Source: Gammaproteobacteria bacterium
GTDB lineage: Bacteria; Pseudomonadota; Gammaproteobacteria; Pseudomonadales; Pseudohongiellaceae
Length of the DNA stretch: 64,000 nucleotides
Assembly: GCA_029245395.1 (NCBI GenBank)
Contig: JAQWPL010000013.1
Span: 1 to 64,000 of the forward strand
Direction of reading: 5' to 3'
Positions 7,325 through 15,669 of this stretch are shown one piece after another (position 1 is the first letter of the stretch; every line of letters begins with the position of its first letter). The position numbers and the translations under genes are program-made. The notes under the pieces are model-generated. The model saw only the letters and a program-made list of their open reading frames with translations, ran no database searches and was not told where the DNA came from.

Positions 7325-9712
7325 ATGACCACTCGTATTCGACACTTTCTACTGTTATTTCTGGCTGGAATAACCAGTTCTGCACATGCCCAGCTTGATG
7401 ATGCTGAACATCAACAGCAATTCATCCAGTCTTATTGCGTGGAGTGTCATAATTTTGAAGACTGGGCCGGCAGCCTCGACCTTGAGCTTGCCAACATCGC
7501 CGAGCCCCTGGCTGACGCAGAGATCTGGGAAAAAGTCATGGTGAAGTTCCGCGGCAACTTAATGCCCCCGGTGGGACAACCTGCACCGGATGCAGAGGAA
7601 CGCCTGGCATTCGTTAACTACCTACAGGCAGGTATTGATTCATCCACTCTGGCTAATCCGAATCCTGGCAATTCCTCACTGCACCGACTCAATCGCACAG
7701 AGTATGGCAATGTCATTCGCGATCTTTTGGGCCTGCACGTGGATATCAGTGAATACCTGCCAGCAGACGATGAGGGCTATGGTTTCGATAATATCGCCGA
7801 CGTCCTACGTACATCACCATCACTGTTGGAACAATACCTGACCGCTTCGCGAAAAATTGCTGAGCTTGCTGTAGGAGATCTCCGCCAGGATACCGTCTCA
7901 AAAGTATATAAAGTGCCACCTGACGCTCCTCAAAGCCAACACTTGTCCGGACTTCCTCTGGGCACCCGCGGCGGCATCCTCATCGAACACAATTTTCCTT
8001 TAGACGGCGAATACGAATTTAACTCCTATCTCACTCGCAATATAGTTGGATACATGACCGGTCTGGAATGGGCCAATCAATTTGAAATATCCATCGATGG
8101 TGAGCGCGTATTCCTTGAACAGGTTGGCGGCGAAGCAGATAACTTGATGTCCGACACCAATTTCGCTGATGCGGCTGACACTATCGACCAGCGCCTCAAA
8201 GTTAGGGTTCCGGTAGAAGCTGGCCTGCACAGGGTTACGGTTACTTTCATCCAGAAAAATTCCGCAGAAACCCATGAACCCCTGGAATTGCATACACGAG
8301 ACCTCGACCTGCAAAACATGACTGGGCTTCCTACTCTGGATTACGTGGACATACTGGGTCCTTATAACGTGACCGGCTCTGGTGATACAGCCTCCAGGCA
8401 AAAGATATTTTCCTGTTACCCGGCAACAGCACAAGAAGAACCCGTTTGTGCTGCGGCAATTCTGGGCCGACTTGGCAAGCTGGCCTATCGTCGATTATTA
8501 ACAGATGAAGACATGAGCCTGCTGAAAGATTTCTATCTGGGCGGCCATGCCCAAGGTGGATTTGAAAGAGGCATCCAGGTTGCCCTGCGTTTTCTCCTGA
8601 CCTCACCTGAGTTTTTGTTCCGAAGCGAGCCTGATCCTGAAAATGTTGCGCCAGGCGAAGTCTATGCGCTTGATGACCTGGCGCTAGCCTCCCGGATGGC
8701 CTTCTTTTTATGGAGTAGTATGCCGGATGAAGAATTGATTGATGTGGCAGCTGCCGGCCAACTGTCAGACCAAGCTGTTTTTGATGCACAAGTAGAGCGC
8801 ATGCTTCAAAACCCAAAGGCAAGTACGTTGGTTGATAATTTTGCCGCTCAGTGGTTATTCCTGCGCAATTTACAAAGCAGCTATCCCGACACCCGTACAT
8901 TCCCGAATTTTGATAACAAATTGCGTAATGCTTTTCGTTCGGAAACCGAAATGTTCGTTACTGATATATTTCGCAATGATCATTCAATCCTCGACCTGCT
9001 GACTGCTGACTGGACCTACGTCAACGATCGTCTTGCTGCTCATTACGGTATCCCTAATATTTACGGCTCTCATTTCCGCAAGGTGAATCAAGTAGATGAT
9101 GAGCGCCGTGGCCTGCTTGGGCAAGGAAGCATTCTTACTGTGACTTCCTATCCCAACAGGACCTCTCCTGTACTGCGAGGCAAATGGGTGATGGAAAACA
9201 TAATTGGTTCTCCGGCACCATCACCTCCTCCCAATGTGCCGGACCTTCAAGAAAATCAGGGCTCAGACATCATGTCCGTTCGCGAGCGACTTGAACTGCA
9301 CCGCCAGGATCCTGTGTGTTCCAGCTGTCACAGCTTGCTGGACCCATTGGGCTTTGCCCTGGAAAGATTTGACGCCATTGGCCGCTTTAGAACAAAAGAA
9401 GAAGGCGGCATGGTAAATTCCGGTGGGCAATTGGGAGACGGCACCCAAATCGATGGGATCAATGATCTGCGTACCGCTCTGCTCGCTAAACCGGAAAATT
9501 TCGTAGACAACCTGACAGAGAAACTTTTGATTTATGCCCTTGGCCGTGGGCTTGAGCCATTTGATATGCCTGTTGTGCGCACAATCCGCAAACAGGCAGC
9601 GCAAGAGGATTACCGATTTTCAGCTCTTGTAAAAGGAATTATCAGTTCTGTACCTTTTACCATGAAACGGGCTGCTGAAAACCCAGGTGCTCAAGTAGCT
9701 TCAAGTGAATAG
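7325..9712 (+). CDS. Planctomycete-type exported cytochrome, DUF1587/DUF1595/DUF1592/DUF1588/DUF1585
   Basis: A 795-aa protein from ATG 7325, preferred over 7277 because it gives a clean signal peptide (residues 1-22, ending SAHAQ) and has AGAGGA upstream. Modules in order: PSCyt1-like haem domain (CVECH, residues 38-42; MPP ligand near 75), DUF1587 (LHRLNRTEYGNVIRDLLGL), a jelly-roll-like middle region, DUF1595 (LAYRRLLTDED), DUF1592 (FRSE..FLWSSMPDEEL), DUF1588 with a second CxxCH (CSSCHSLLDPLG) and DUF1585 at the C-terminus. The family is abundant in Planctomycetes and some marine gammaproteobacteria; its reaction is unknown. The two haem motifs point to periplasmic redox work. It is followed by its usual partner, a DUF1552 gene. 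Confidence 0.9.
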   Translation: MTTRIRHFLLLFLAGITSSAHAQLDDAEHQQQFIQSYCVECHNFEDWAGSLDLELANIAEPLADAEIWEKVMVKFRGNLMPPVGQPAPDAEERLAFVNYLQAGIDSSTLANPNPGNSSLHRLNRTEYGNVIRDLLGLHVDISEYLPADDEGYGFDNIADVLRTSPSLLEQYLTASRKIAELAVGDLRQDTVSKVYKVPPDAPQSQHLSGLPLGTRGGILIEHNFPLDGEYEFNSYLTRNIVGYMTGLEWANQFEISIDGERVFLEQVGGEADNLMSDTNFADAADTIDQRLKVRVPVEAGLHRVTVTFIQKNSAETHEPLELHTRDLDLQNMTGLPTLDYVDILGPYNVTGSGDTASRQKIFSCYPATAQEEPVCAAAILGRLGKLAYRRLLTDEDMSLLKDFYLGGHAQGGFERGIQVALRFLLTSPEFLFRSEPDPENVAPGEVYALDDLALASRMAFFLWSSMPDEELIDVAAAGQLSDQAVFDAQVERMLQNPKASTLVDNFAAQWLFLRNLQSSYPDTRTFPNFDNKLRNAFRSETEMFVTDIFRNDHSILDLLTADWTYVNDRLAAHYGIPNIYGSHFRKVNQVDDERRGLLGQGSILTVTSYPNRTSPVLRGKWVMENIIGSPAPSPPPNVPDLQENQGSDIMSVRERLELHRQDPVCSSCHSLLDPLGFALERFDAIGRFRTKEEGGMVNSGGQLGDGTQIDGINDLRTALLAKPENFVDNLTEKLLIYALGRGLEPFDMPVVRTIRKQAAQEDYRFSALVKGIISSVPFTMKRAAENPGAQVASSE

Positions 9713-9813
9713 CCCATTAGAGTGACGTGCTCTTATGGTTCAGAAGGTCTATAATTAGCAACAAAGCAGGTAATTCTTGTTAGGTGAAGCAGAAATAGTA
9801 CCGGGAGCAAAAC

Positions 9814-11136
9814 ATGTTTATTAGCAAGAAACACCTTAGTCGCAGGACGTTGTTAAAAGGCGCTGGAGCTAGCCTGAGCCTGCCGCTGTTGAGTGCTATG
9901 GCGCCAGCTTTTGCCCAGAGCAGCTTGGTTATTCAGCCTCGTCTCGGTTTTGTCTACATTCCTCACGGCGCCATCATGTCGGAATATACGCCCGACAAAG
10001 TAGGCACTGGTTTTGAGTTCAAACCCATTTTGAAACCCCTTGAGGCATACCGGGACCGCATGACTATTGTCAGTGGTCTGGGTCATGCCGCCGCTGATAC
10101 AACAGCTGTGCACAGCCTAAGCCCCTGTACCTGGCTGAGTGGGATCAGACCAAAAGCTACACTGGGTTCTGATGCTTTTGCCGGAATTACCGCGGACCAA
10201 TATGCCGCGCAGGTCATTGGCCAGGACACACCCCTGCCTTCCCTGGAACTTGCGACCGAAGATCATAGTGGATTGATTGGCGCATGCGACAGAGATTACG
10301 GCTGTATCTACATGAACACCCTGTCGTGGCGCTCACCCACCACACCCAATCCCATGGAAATCAATCCGCGCAAAGTTTTCGAACGTCTGTTCGGTACTGG
10401 CGGCAGCATGGACGAGCGTTTGTCCAGGCAGGCGGAAGATCGCAGCATATTGGATGGTGTAGTACGACAAACCCAGGCATTCAGTGGTGAACTAGGCAAC
10501 AATGACAGAGAAAAGGTTACAAATTATCTGGACAACATTCGCGAAATCGAACGTCGCATTCAGCAGGCGGAAAGATTAATCATCGAAAATCCTGATATGG
10601 ACATACCAGATGCACCTGCTGGTATACCTTTTGCCTATGAAGACCATCTTGCCATCATGTTCGAACTCATGGCTCTGGCCTACCAGAGTGATATTACCCG
10701 AGTATCAACCTTTATGATGGCACGGGAATTGAGTAACCGGACTTACTCGATGGTAGGAGTGAATGAAGGTCATCACGCTACTTCTCATCACGGTAACAAC
10801 GCAGACAAGATGGCGAAAAATGTCAAAATTCAAACTTATCATGTTAATCAGTTCAAAAAGTTTATTGATACGTTGGATTCCATTGAAGAGGGCGACGGTA
10901 CACTGCTGGACAATTCCATCATTCTCTATGGCTCTAACATGAGCAATTCCAATCTTCATGACCATTACCCTCTGCCGAACGTCCTTCTTGGCGGCACCGA
11001 CAGGATCAAGGGTGGCCAGCACATCAGCTATGAGCAACGCACTCCCATGACAAACTTGATCCTGACCATGCTTAACAAAGCAGGTGTGGAGCTTGAACAG
11101 TTAGGGGACAGTACTGGACTAGTAGATCAAGTTTAG
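9814..11136 (+). CDS. Tat-exported DUF1552 protein
   Basis: A 440-aa protein beginning with a twin-arginine signal (SRRTLLKGAGASLSLPLLSA, residues 9-28, cleavage near AFAQ). The body follows the DUF1552 pattern: RLGFVYIPHGAIM near the mature N-terminus, LEL(A/G)TED, SWRSPTTPNPMEINPRKVFERLFG, and the C-terminal NSIILYGSNMSN..LHDH..LPNVLLGG block. DUF1552 proteins occur almost always next to DUF1592-type cytochromes, as here (101 bp downstream). Tat export suggests folding or cofactor loading in the cytoplasm before transport. Conserved His and Asp residues in the last block resemble the alkaline-phosphatase-like DUF1501 group, but no activity is established. Confidence 0.88.
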   Translation: MFISKKHLSRRTLLKGAGASLSLPLLSAMAPAFAQSSLVIQPRLGFVYIPHGAIMSEYTPDKVGTGFEFKPILKPLEAYRDRMTIVSGLGHAAADTTAVHSLSPCTWLSGIRPKATLGSDAFAGITADQYAAQVIGQDTPLPSLELATEDHSGLIGACDRDYGCIYMNTLSWRSPTTPNPMEINPRKVFERLFGTGGSMDERLSRQAEDRSILDGVVRQTQAFSGELGNNDREKVTNYLDNIREIERRIQQAERLIIENPDMDIPDAPAGIPFAYEDHLAIMFELMALAYQSDITRVSTFMMARELSNRTYSMVGVNEGHHATSHHGNNADKMAKNVKIQTYHVNQFKKFIDTLDSIEEGDGTLLDNSIILYGSNMSNSNLHDHYPLPNVLLGGTDRIKGGQHISYEQRTPMTNLILTMLNKAGVELEQLGDSTGLVDQV

Positions 11137-11173
11137 TAGCACACCTACTAACTGCAAAAAAATAAGAGGCAAG

Positions 11174-12673
11174 ATGCAAGGCTTAAAAACCAAAGTTTTA
11201 TTCACTGTTCTGATCAATATTTTTTTTCTGACACCTACCCTGTTAGCCCAGGATAACCAGAATTTGGACATGTTGGCAGCAGCAAAGGCCGGGGACAGTG
11301 AAAGGGCGCGCGTATTACTGGATGGCGCGAGTAATATCAACATCAGTGAAGCAGACGGCATGAGCGCCTTGCACTACGCCACACTAAATAATGATGCCAC
11401 TCTGGTCAGGTCCCTGTTACGAGCCGGTACAGATATAGATGCCCGCACACGCTATGGCATCACTCCGATCTACCTGGCAGCGCGCAATGGTAGTGCCGAA
11501 ATAACTCAGATCCTTCTGGATGCTGGCGCCGATGCGAATGAAATATTTAATGAAGGCGAGACAGTCCTTATGACGGCTGCCCGTACCGGTGATTTTGATA
11601 CTGTAAAAGTACTCCTTGATGCCGGAGCAATCGTTGATGCCCGCGAAGACTGGCATGGACAGACGCCCCTGATGTGGGCAGCCGCACAGAAGCATCCTGA
11701 AATCATTGCCCTGCTTGTCGAATATGGTGCTGAAATCAATGCATCTTCAGCGCTGGAAGAATGGGAACGCCAGATCACCATGGAACCACGGGATAAGTGG
11801 CTACCTCCTGGTGTCATGACGCCACTGCATTTTGCAGCCCGGGAAGGCTGCCTGGACTGTATCAGCACCTTACTGGATTTAAGCGCAGAGATTGATGCAG
11901 TGACGCCAAAAGACATCACTCCACTGTTAATGGCTATTATTAACGGCCACTATGATGTTGCCTGGACATTGATTAAAGCAGGCGCTGACATACACATATC
12001 TGACGACACCAATCGCTCACCTCTGTATGCCGCCGTACACTTCAATATTATGCCGGAATCCAATCGACCTTCACCCTATGTAATTCCCAATGAGCATACT
12101 GCATTTGAGTTAATGCAAAATCTACTGGCTCGGGGAGCAAAGGTAAACCAGCAACTCACCAGCTTGATTCCTTTTCGCCTGAAACTGGATCGCGGCACCG
12201 ACTCCATGCTTGTCGCTGGCACTACAGCATTCCTGCGGGCTGCCAAAAGCGCCGATATCGCTGCCATGAAACTGCTGCTGGAATACGACGCTGATCCTTT
12301 TCTGAGCACCCGGCAAGGCATCAACCCACTAATGACAGCAGCAAACCATGGCACCAAGGAATCTGATACCACTGGACGTTATAAAACCACTGCAGAAATG
12401 AATGAAGCGATACAGATTTGCATAGACCAGGGACTGGATATCAATGCAAAAGATAATATGGGCAGAACAGCTGTTTTTGGTGCAGCTACTTTTGGTTTAA
12501 CTGAAGTAGTGAAGTATCTTCATGACAAAGGCGCCATTGTTAATTATGAAGACAACAGTGGTATCTCGCCATTGGAGGCTGCAATGGGCCAGGCTGGTGG
12601 GTATGGTTTTGTAGGACGGGACGGTGTGTTCCATAAAGATACTGTTGCCCTATTCCAGAACCTTTTGGATTGA
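11174..12673 (+). CDS. Exported ankyrin-repeat protein
   Basis: A 499-aa protein with a signal peptide (residues 1-26, ending TLLAQ) followed by about nine ankyrin repeats. The G-x-TPL/ALHxA...VxxLLxxGAxx(D/N)A consensus is visible from about residue 30 to the C-terminus, for example GMSALHYATLNND, GITPIYLAARNG and GQTPLMWAAAQK. An interruption around residues 275-345 separates the N- and C-terminal repeat blocks. It should be a periplasmic protein-binding scaffold. It starts 37 bp after the DUF1552 gene, so a common transcript is likely, and the three exported proteins may form one complex (inference). Confidence 0.88.
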   Translation: MQGLKTKVLFTVLINIFFLTPTLLAQDNQNLDMLAAAKAGDSERARVLLDGASNINISEADGMSALHYATLNNDATLVRSLLRAGTDIDARTRYGITPIYLAARNGSAEITQILLDAGADANEIFNEGETVLMTAARTGDFDTVKVLLDAGAIVDAREDWHGQTPLMWAAAQKHPEIIALLVEYGAEINASSALEEWERQITMEPRDKWLPPGVMTPLHFAAREGCLDCISTLLDLSAEIDAVTPKDITPLLMAIINGHYDVAWTLIKAGADIHISDDTNRSPLYAAVHFNIMPESNRPSPYVIPNEHTAFELMQNLLARGAKVNQQLTSLIPFRLKLDRGTDSMLVAGTTAFLRAAKSADIAAMKLLLEYDADPFLSTRQGINPLMTAANHGTKESDTTGRYKTTAEMNEAIQICIDQGLDINAKDNMGRTAVFGAATFGLTEVVKYLHDKGAIVNYEDNSGISPLEAAMGQAGGYGFVGRDGVFHKDTVALFQNLLD

Positions 12674-12787
12674 CACTAAATCTATCAAGCACACCCAACT
12701 GACGTGTTCAAAAGTGAGTTACATGCAGTCATGCAGCATGATTAAGACGATTGCTTGTCATTTCAATTCCAGGATGAACTTCACCCA

Positions 12788-14035
12788 ATGAGCGTTGCGG
12801 TCATTTCCCTGCTTGCTCTGCTCGCAGCCCTGATCCTATCCATGAGTTCGCGAATCAATGTGGGGCTGATTGCCATCGCCATGGCCTGGCTGATCGGCGT
12901 TTACCTGGCGGACCTTCCGGTCGCCACTGTCCTGAACGGATTCCCAACCGCGCTGTTCCTTACTTTGGCTGGAGTGACGCTGCTGTTTGCAGTAGCTGAT
13001 ACCAATGGCACGCTTGAGACTCTCGCCAATCATGCGCTTGGCGTGATTCGCGGCAATCGTCTGATAATGCCGTGGTTCTTCTTTGTCATTGCCTTTCTTC
13101 TGTCTTCTGCGGGGCCAGGCGCTATTTCCAGCACAGCACTAATCATTCCCATGGCTATGTCTATTGGGTCGCAGTTGAAATTACCCCCGTTATTGACTGC
13201 TTTAATGGTGGCCAATGGCGCCAATGCTGGCAACCTTTCCCCTGTCAGTACTGTAGGTATTATTGCCAATTCCCGGATGGAAACTGCAGGGATAGTGGAT
13301 GAAGAGCTCAAGGTTTTCCTGGCGAATTTCATTGCCCACCTGGTGGTAGCCGCAGCAGCCTACCTGGTGTACCAGTTTCGCTATCAGACAGCGCACAATG
13401 GTGTGCTGCAACTTGAAACAACAAAAAAACTTGGCTATGAACAGAAACTGACAACCCTTGTTTTATGCGCGTGGATCACCGGCGTGATTGGATTGAACCT
13501 ACATGTGGGATTCAGCGCCTTTACTGCTGCTTGCGTACTACTGATATTTCGCGCCGCTGATGAAGGCAAAGTCATTAGCAGAATTCCCTGGGGCGTCATC
13601 CTCATGGTCAGCGGTGTTGCAACATTGGTTGCTTTGCTGGATGAAACCGGAGGCATGGAACTGTTTACTTCCCTGCTATCCATGCTTTCTACACCAGACA
13701 CCATCAACGGCATTATTGCATTCATCACCGGTGCTATTTCAGCGTACAGCAGTACATCGGGTGTGGTGATGCCCGCTTTCCTGCCAACAATCCCTTCGTT
13801 AATTGAGAATCTCGGTGGTGGTAATCCACTGGCAATTGCTCTATCGATAAATGTCGGATCCTCGCTGGTCGATGTTTCACCCATCTCCACGATAGGTGCC
13901 ATCTGTCTGGCCGGTGTGGCAGATCCATCCAAATCGCGACAGGTTTTTTTCCAGCTACTGACCTGGGGACTGGCCATGACGGTGGTGGGCGGCATTCTTT
14001 GCCAGCTCTTCGCACTGCCTTTCGCATTGCTTTGA
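12788..14035 (+). CDS. MatC-like/SLC13-type anion (dicarboxylate) permease
   Basis: A very hydrophobic protein of about 415 aa with ten or more predicted membrane segments. The N-terminal half (INVGLIAIAMAWLIGVYLA, GVTLLFAVADTNGTLE, SSAGPGAISSTALIIPMAM) follows the MatC_N/dicarboxylate carrier pattern; SSAGPG and the C-terminal INVGSSLVDVSPISTIGAIC are the twin re-entrant-type motifs of the ion transporter superfamily. I take ATG 12788, with AGGA 13 nt upstream; an in-frame TTG at 12755 would add 11 residues. The substrate is probably a carboxylate, unproven. It may be cotranscribed with the ankyrin gene (114 bp gap). Confidence 0.78.
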   Translation: MSVAVISLLALLAALILSMSSRINVGLIAIAMAWLIGVYLADLPVATVLNGFPTALFLTLAGVTLLFAVADTNGTLETLANHALGVIRGNRLIMPWFFFVIAFLLSSAGPGAISSTALIIPMAMSIGSQLKLPPLLTALMVANGANAGNLSPVSTVGIIANSRMETAGIVDEELKVFLANFIAHLVVAAAAYLVYQFRYQTAHNGVLQLETTKKLGYEQKLTTLVLCAWITGVIGLNLHVGFSAFTAACVLLIFRAADEGKVISRIPWGVILMVSGVATLVALLDETGGMELFTSLLSMLSTPDTINGIIAFITGAISAYSSTSGVVMPAFLPTIPSLIENLGGGNPLAIALSINVGSSLVDVSPISTIGAICLAGVADPSKSRQVFFQLLTWGLAMTVVGGILCQLFALPFALL

Positions 14036-14053
14036 ACTATTTCTTTTAGCTAG

Positions 14054-14082
14054 TGTAAGTCGTCAGATGATTTGGGACCAAT
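14054..14082. repeat. Inverted repeat of the IS3 element, left copy
   Basis: It begins TGTAAGTCGTCAGA and ends TTTGGGACCAAT. It pairs with 15527-15555 with mismatches at positions 5-7, 15, 16 and 19. Confidence 0.75.
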
Positions 14083-14124
14083 CGCCTCAACAGCTAGAGG
14101 AGACATTTGCATTATAGCTTTCAG

Positions 14125-15111
14125 TTACTGAGCTGAACAAGTCATAAGATTTTCCTCCTTCTTGCGTTGCAGGGTCTGCTGCTTAATAACCTGTCTTCGG
14201 TCCATGATCTCATCGTAACGGCCATAGAACATGTCTGCGGGCGTCACATTGTCCAGCGACTCGTGATATCGCTGATGATTGTAATAATCCACGAACTGTC
14301 GAGTCGCTTTTTCCAGGTCCCAGGGGTAGTAATAGTTCTCCAGCTTCACAACGTTTTTCATCGAACGGTGATAACGCTCGATCTTACCCTGAGTCTGCGG
14401 GTGGTAGGGCGCTCCTCGAGTATGTTCCATCGCCTGCTCGTTTAGATATTCTTTGAGCTCTTTCGACAGATAGCATGGTCCGTTGTCGCTGAGTAACCGA
14501 GGCCGGTGATTAACCGCAACTTGATCAGCTCCAGTCTTCTCAATAGCTTCATCCAAGGTAATCTTTACATCATCAGCGTTCATGGTGGTCGTCAGCTTCC
14601 AGCTTATGATGTAACGAGAGTAGTCATCCAACACCGTCGGTAGGAAGTACCAACCCCAACCCACTATCTTGAAATAAGTAAAATCTGTCTGCCACAGCTC
14701 ATTAATACGTTTCGTGGGCGTATGGAATTTATCACCTGCCTGCAGCAGGATATAGGCAGGGCTTGTGATCAGGTCATACTTCTTCAACAGTCTATAAACA
14801 CTAGACTCTGAGATAAAATACTCATGCTGATCGGTGATATGCCAGGCCAACTCCCTGGGTGACAATTCTGGGTGCTCCAGAGCAACTTCAAGGCACTGCT
14901 CCTTCACGCTTTCCGGTAGCTTATTCCAGAACTGCCTTGGGGATTTGCTCTGGGAAACCAGACCTTCATAACCATTATCCCGGTAAGCCTTGTACCAGCG
15001 ATAAAATGAACTTCGTTTAACCCCCTGCTCATTAAGTGTGCGCCTTACCGGTAGCTCAGACTCCTCAACAAGCCGGATCACTTCATATTTTTCTGAGGCC
15101 GACAAGGTCAT
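14125..15111 (-). CDS. IS3-family transposase OrfB (DDE integrase)
   Basis: A 328-aa protein with an N-terminal helix-turn-helix (RSSFYRWYKAYRDNGYEGL), the HTH_21-type region (LSPRELAWHITDQHEYFISE) and an rve integrase core. Catalytic residues are visible as D in WQTDFTYF, D in LLSDNGP and E in GKIERYHR about 35 residues later, the D-D-(35)-E signature of the IS3 family. Its ATG overlaps the OrfA stop (ATGA). The functional transposase is expected to be the OrfAB fusion made by -1 frameshifting in OrfA. No stop or frameshift interrupts it. Confidence 0.92.
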   Translation of the reverse strand: MTLSASEKYEVIRLVEESELPVRRTLNEQGVKRSSFYRWYKAYRDNGYEGLVSQSKSPRQFWNKLPESVKEQCLEVALEHPELSPRELAWHITDQHEYFISESSVYRLLKKYDLITSPAYILLQAGDKFHTPTKRINELWQTDFTYFKIVGWGWYFLPTVLDDYSRYIISWKLTTTMNADDVKITLDEAIEKTGADQVAVNHRPRLLSDNGPCYLSKELKEYLNEQAMEHTRGAPYHPQTQGKIERYHRSMKNVVKLENYYYPWDLEKATRQFVDYYNHQRYHESLDNVTPADMFYGRYDEIMDRRQVIKQQTLQRKKEENLMTCSAQ

Positions 15112-15467
15112 TCGTCGTCCCAGATCGACCCCGAGCCAAGTACACTTTTTTTGAGCACATTGTTCTTCAGCATAGTTTCAGCAAGCATCTGTTTGAGGTG
15201 ACCATTCTCTTTCTTGAGATCAGTTACTTCTCGGCTATTGGCCTGGCGTTTACTACCGCCTGCCAGACGCTGCTTACCAGCCTCGAGAAATTCCTTCGAC
15301 CAGCTGTAATACTGGCTGGCAGCAATGCCTTCTCTGCGGCACAGCTCAGCGATAGACTCTTCTCCACGCAGACCTTCCAGGACAATACAGATTTTCTCTT
15401 CGGGTTCGTGCTTCTTGCGGGTTTTGCGCCGAATGGCTTTAACGAGTGCTTCAGGTGTATCGGTCAT
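15108..15467 (-). CDS. IS3-family transposase OrfA (helix-turn-helix protein)
   Basis: A 119-aa protein with a transposase_8-type helix-turn-helix (ESIAELCRREGIAASQYYSW) and a leucine-zipper-like coiled coil (VTDLKKENGHLKQMLAE). It binds the terminal repeats and dimerises in IS3 elements. Near its end the codons CTC AAA AAA AGT hold a run of seven A. A -1 slip there leads directly into the OrfB frame upstream of the OrfB ATG, which would give OrfAB. Confidence 0.9.
   Translation of the reverse strand: MTDTPEALVKAIRRKTRKKHEPEEKICIVLEGLRGEESIAELCRREGIAASQYYSWSKEFLEAGKQRLAGGSKRQANSREVTDLKKENGHLKQMLAETMLKNNVLKKSVLGSGSIWDDE
15146..15152 (-). other. A7 slippery site for -1 frameshifting in the IS3 element
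   Basis: On the minus strand seven A are followed by G. Reading on in the -1 frame gives KCTWLGVDLGRR and then the OrfB methionine with no stop, as expected for programmed frameshifting that produces OrfAB. Confidence 0.7.
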
Positions 15468-15526
15468 AGGTGACTCCTGTATTCATTATTGAATGCACCA
15501 GAAGTCCCCCTTAGTATTTAAGGCTA

Positions 15527-15555
15527 ATTGGTCCCATATGTTCTGACGGGATACA
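15527..15555. repeat. Inverted repeat of the IS3 element, right copy
   Basis: It begins ATTGGTCCCATA and ends GACGGGATACA. It is the partner of 14054-14082 and lies upstream of OrfA, where it should contain the element's promoter region. Confidence 0.75.
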
Positions 15556-15669
15556 AATTAATCGCATTGATCAGTCTCTTTTTAGATAGTTTGTTCCGCA
15601 AGACAATAGTCTAATGTGCTCATGCACTATTAAACGACTAAGTTAGTAATTGGTTTACGCTATTTTGAA

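Larger units (their letters stand above)
14054..15555 (-). mobile_element. Complete IS3-family insertion sequence, about 1.5 kb
   Basis: Two overlapping transposase genes on the minus strand are bounded by 29-bp imperfect inverted repeats (23 of 29 positions match) that start TGTA and end TGGGACCAAT. The DDE residues and the A7 frameshift site are intact, so the element looks capable of transposition. I do not see a convincing direct repeat next to the ends (CTAG on the left, AATT on the right), so the exact boundaries could differ by a few bases. It sits between the MatC-like permease gene and the molybdenum hydroxylase genes without disrupting a recognisable gene. Confidence 0.85.

Noticed and set aside
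8331-8900. 189-codon minus-strand ORF inside the DUF1592 gene
   Set aside because: It lies wholly antisense to a well-supported multi-domain protein and has no recognisable motif.
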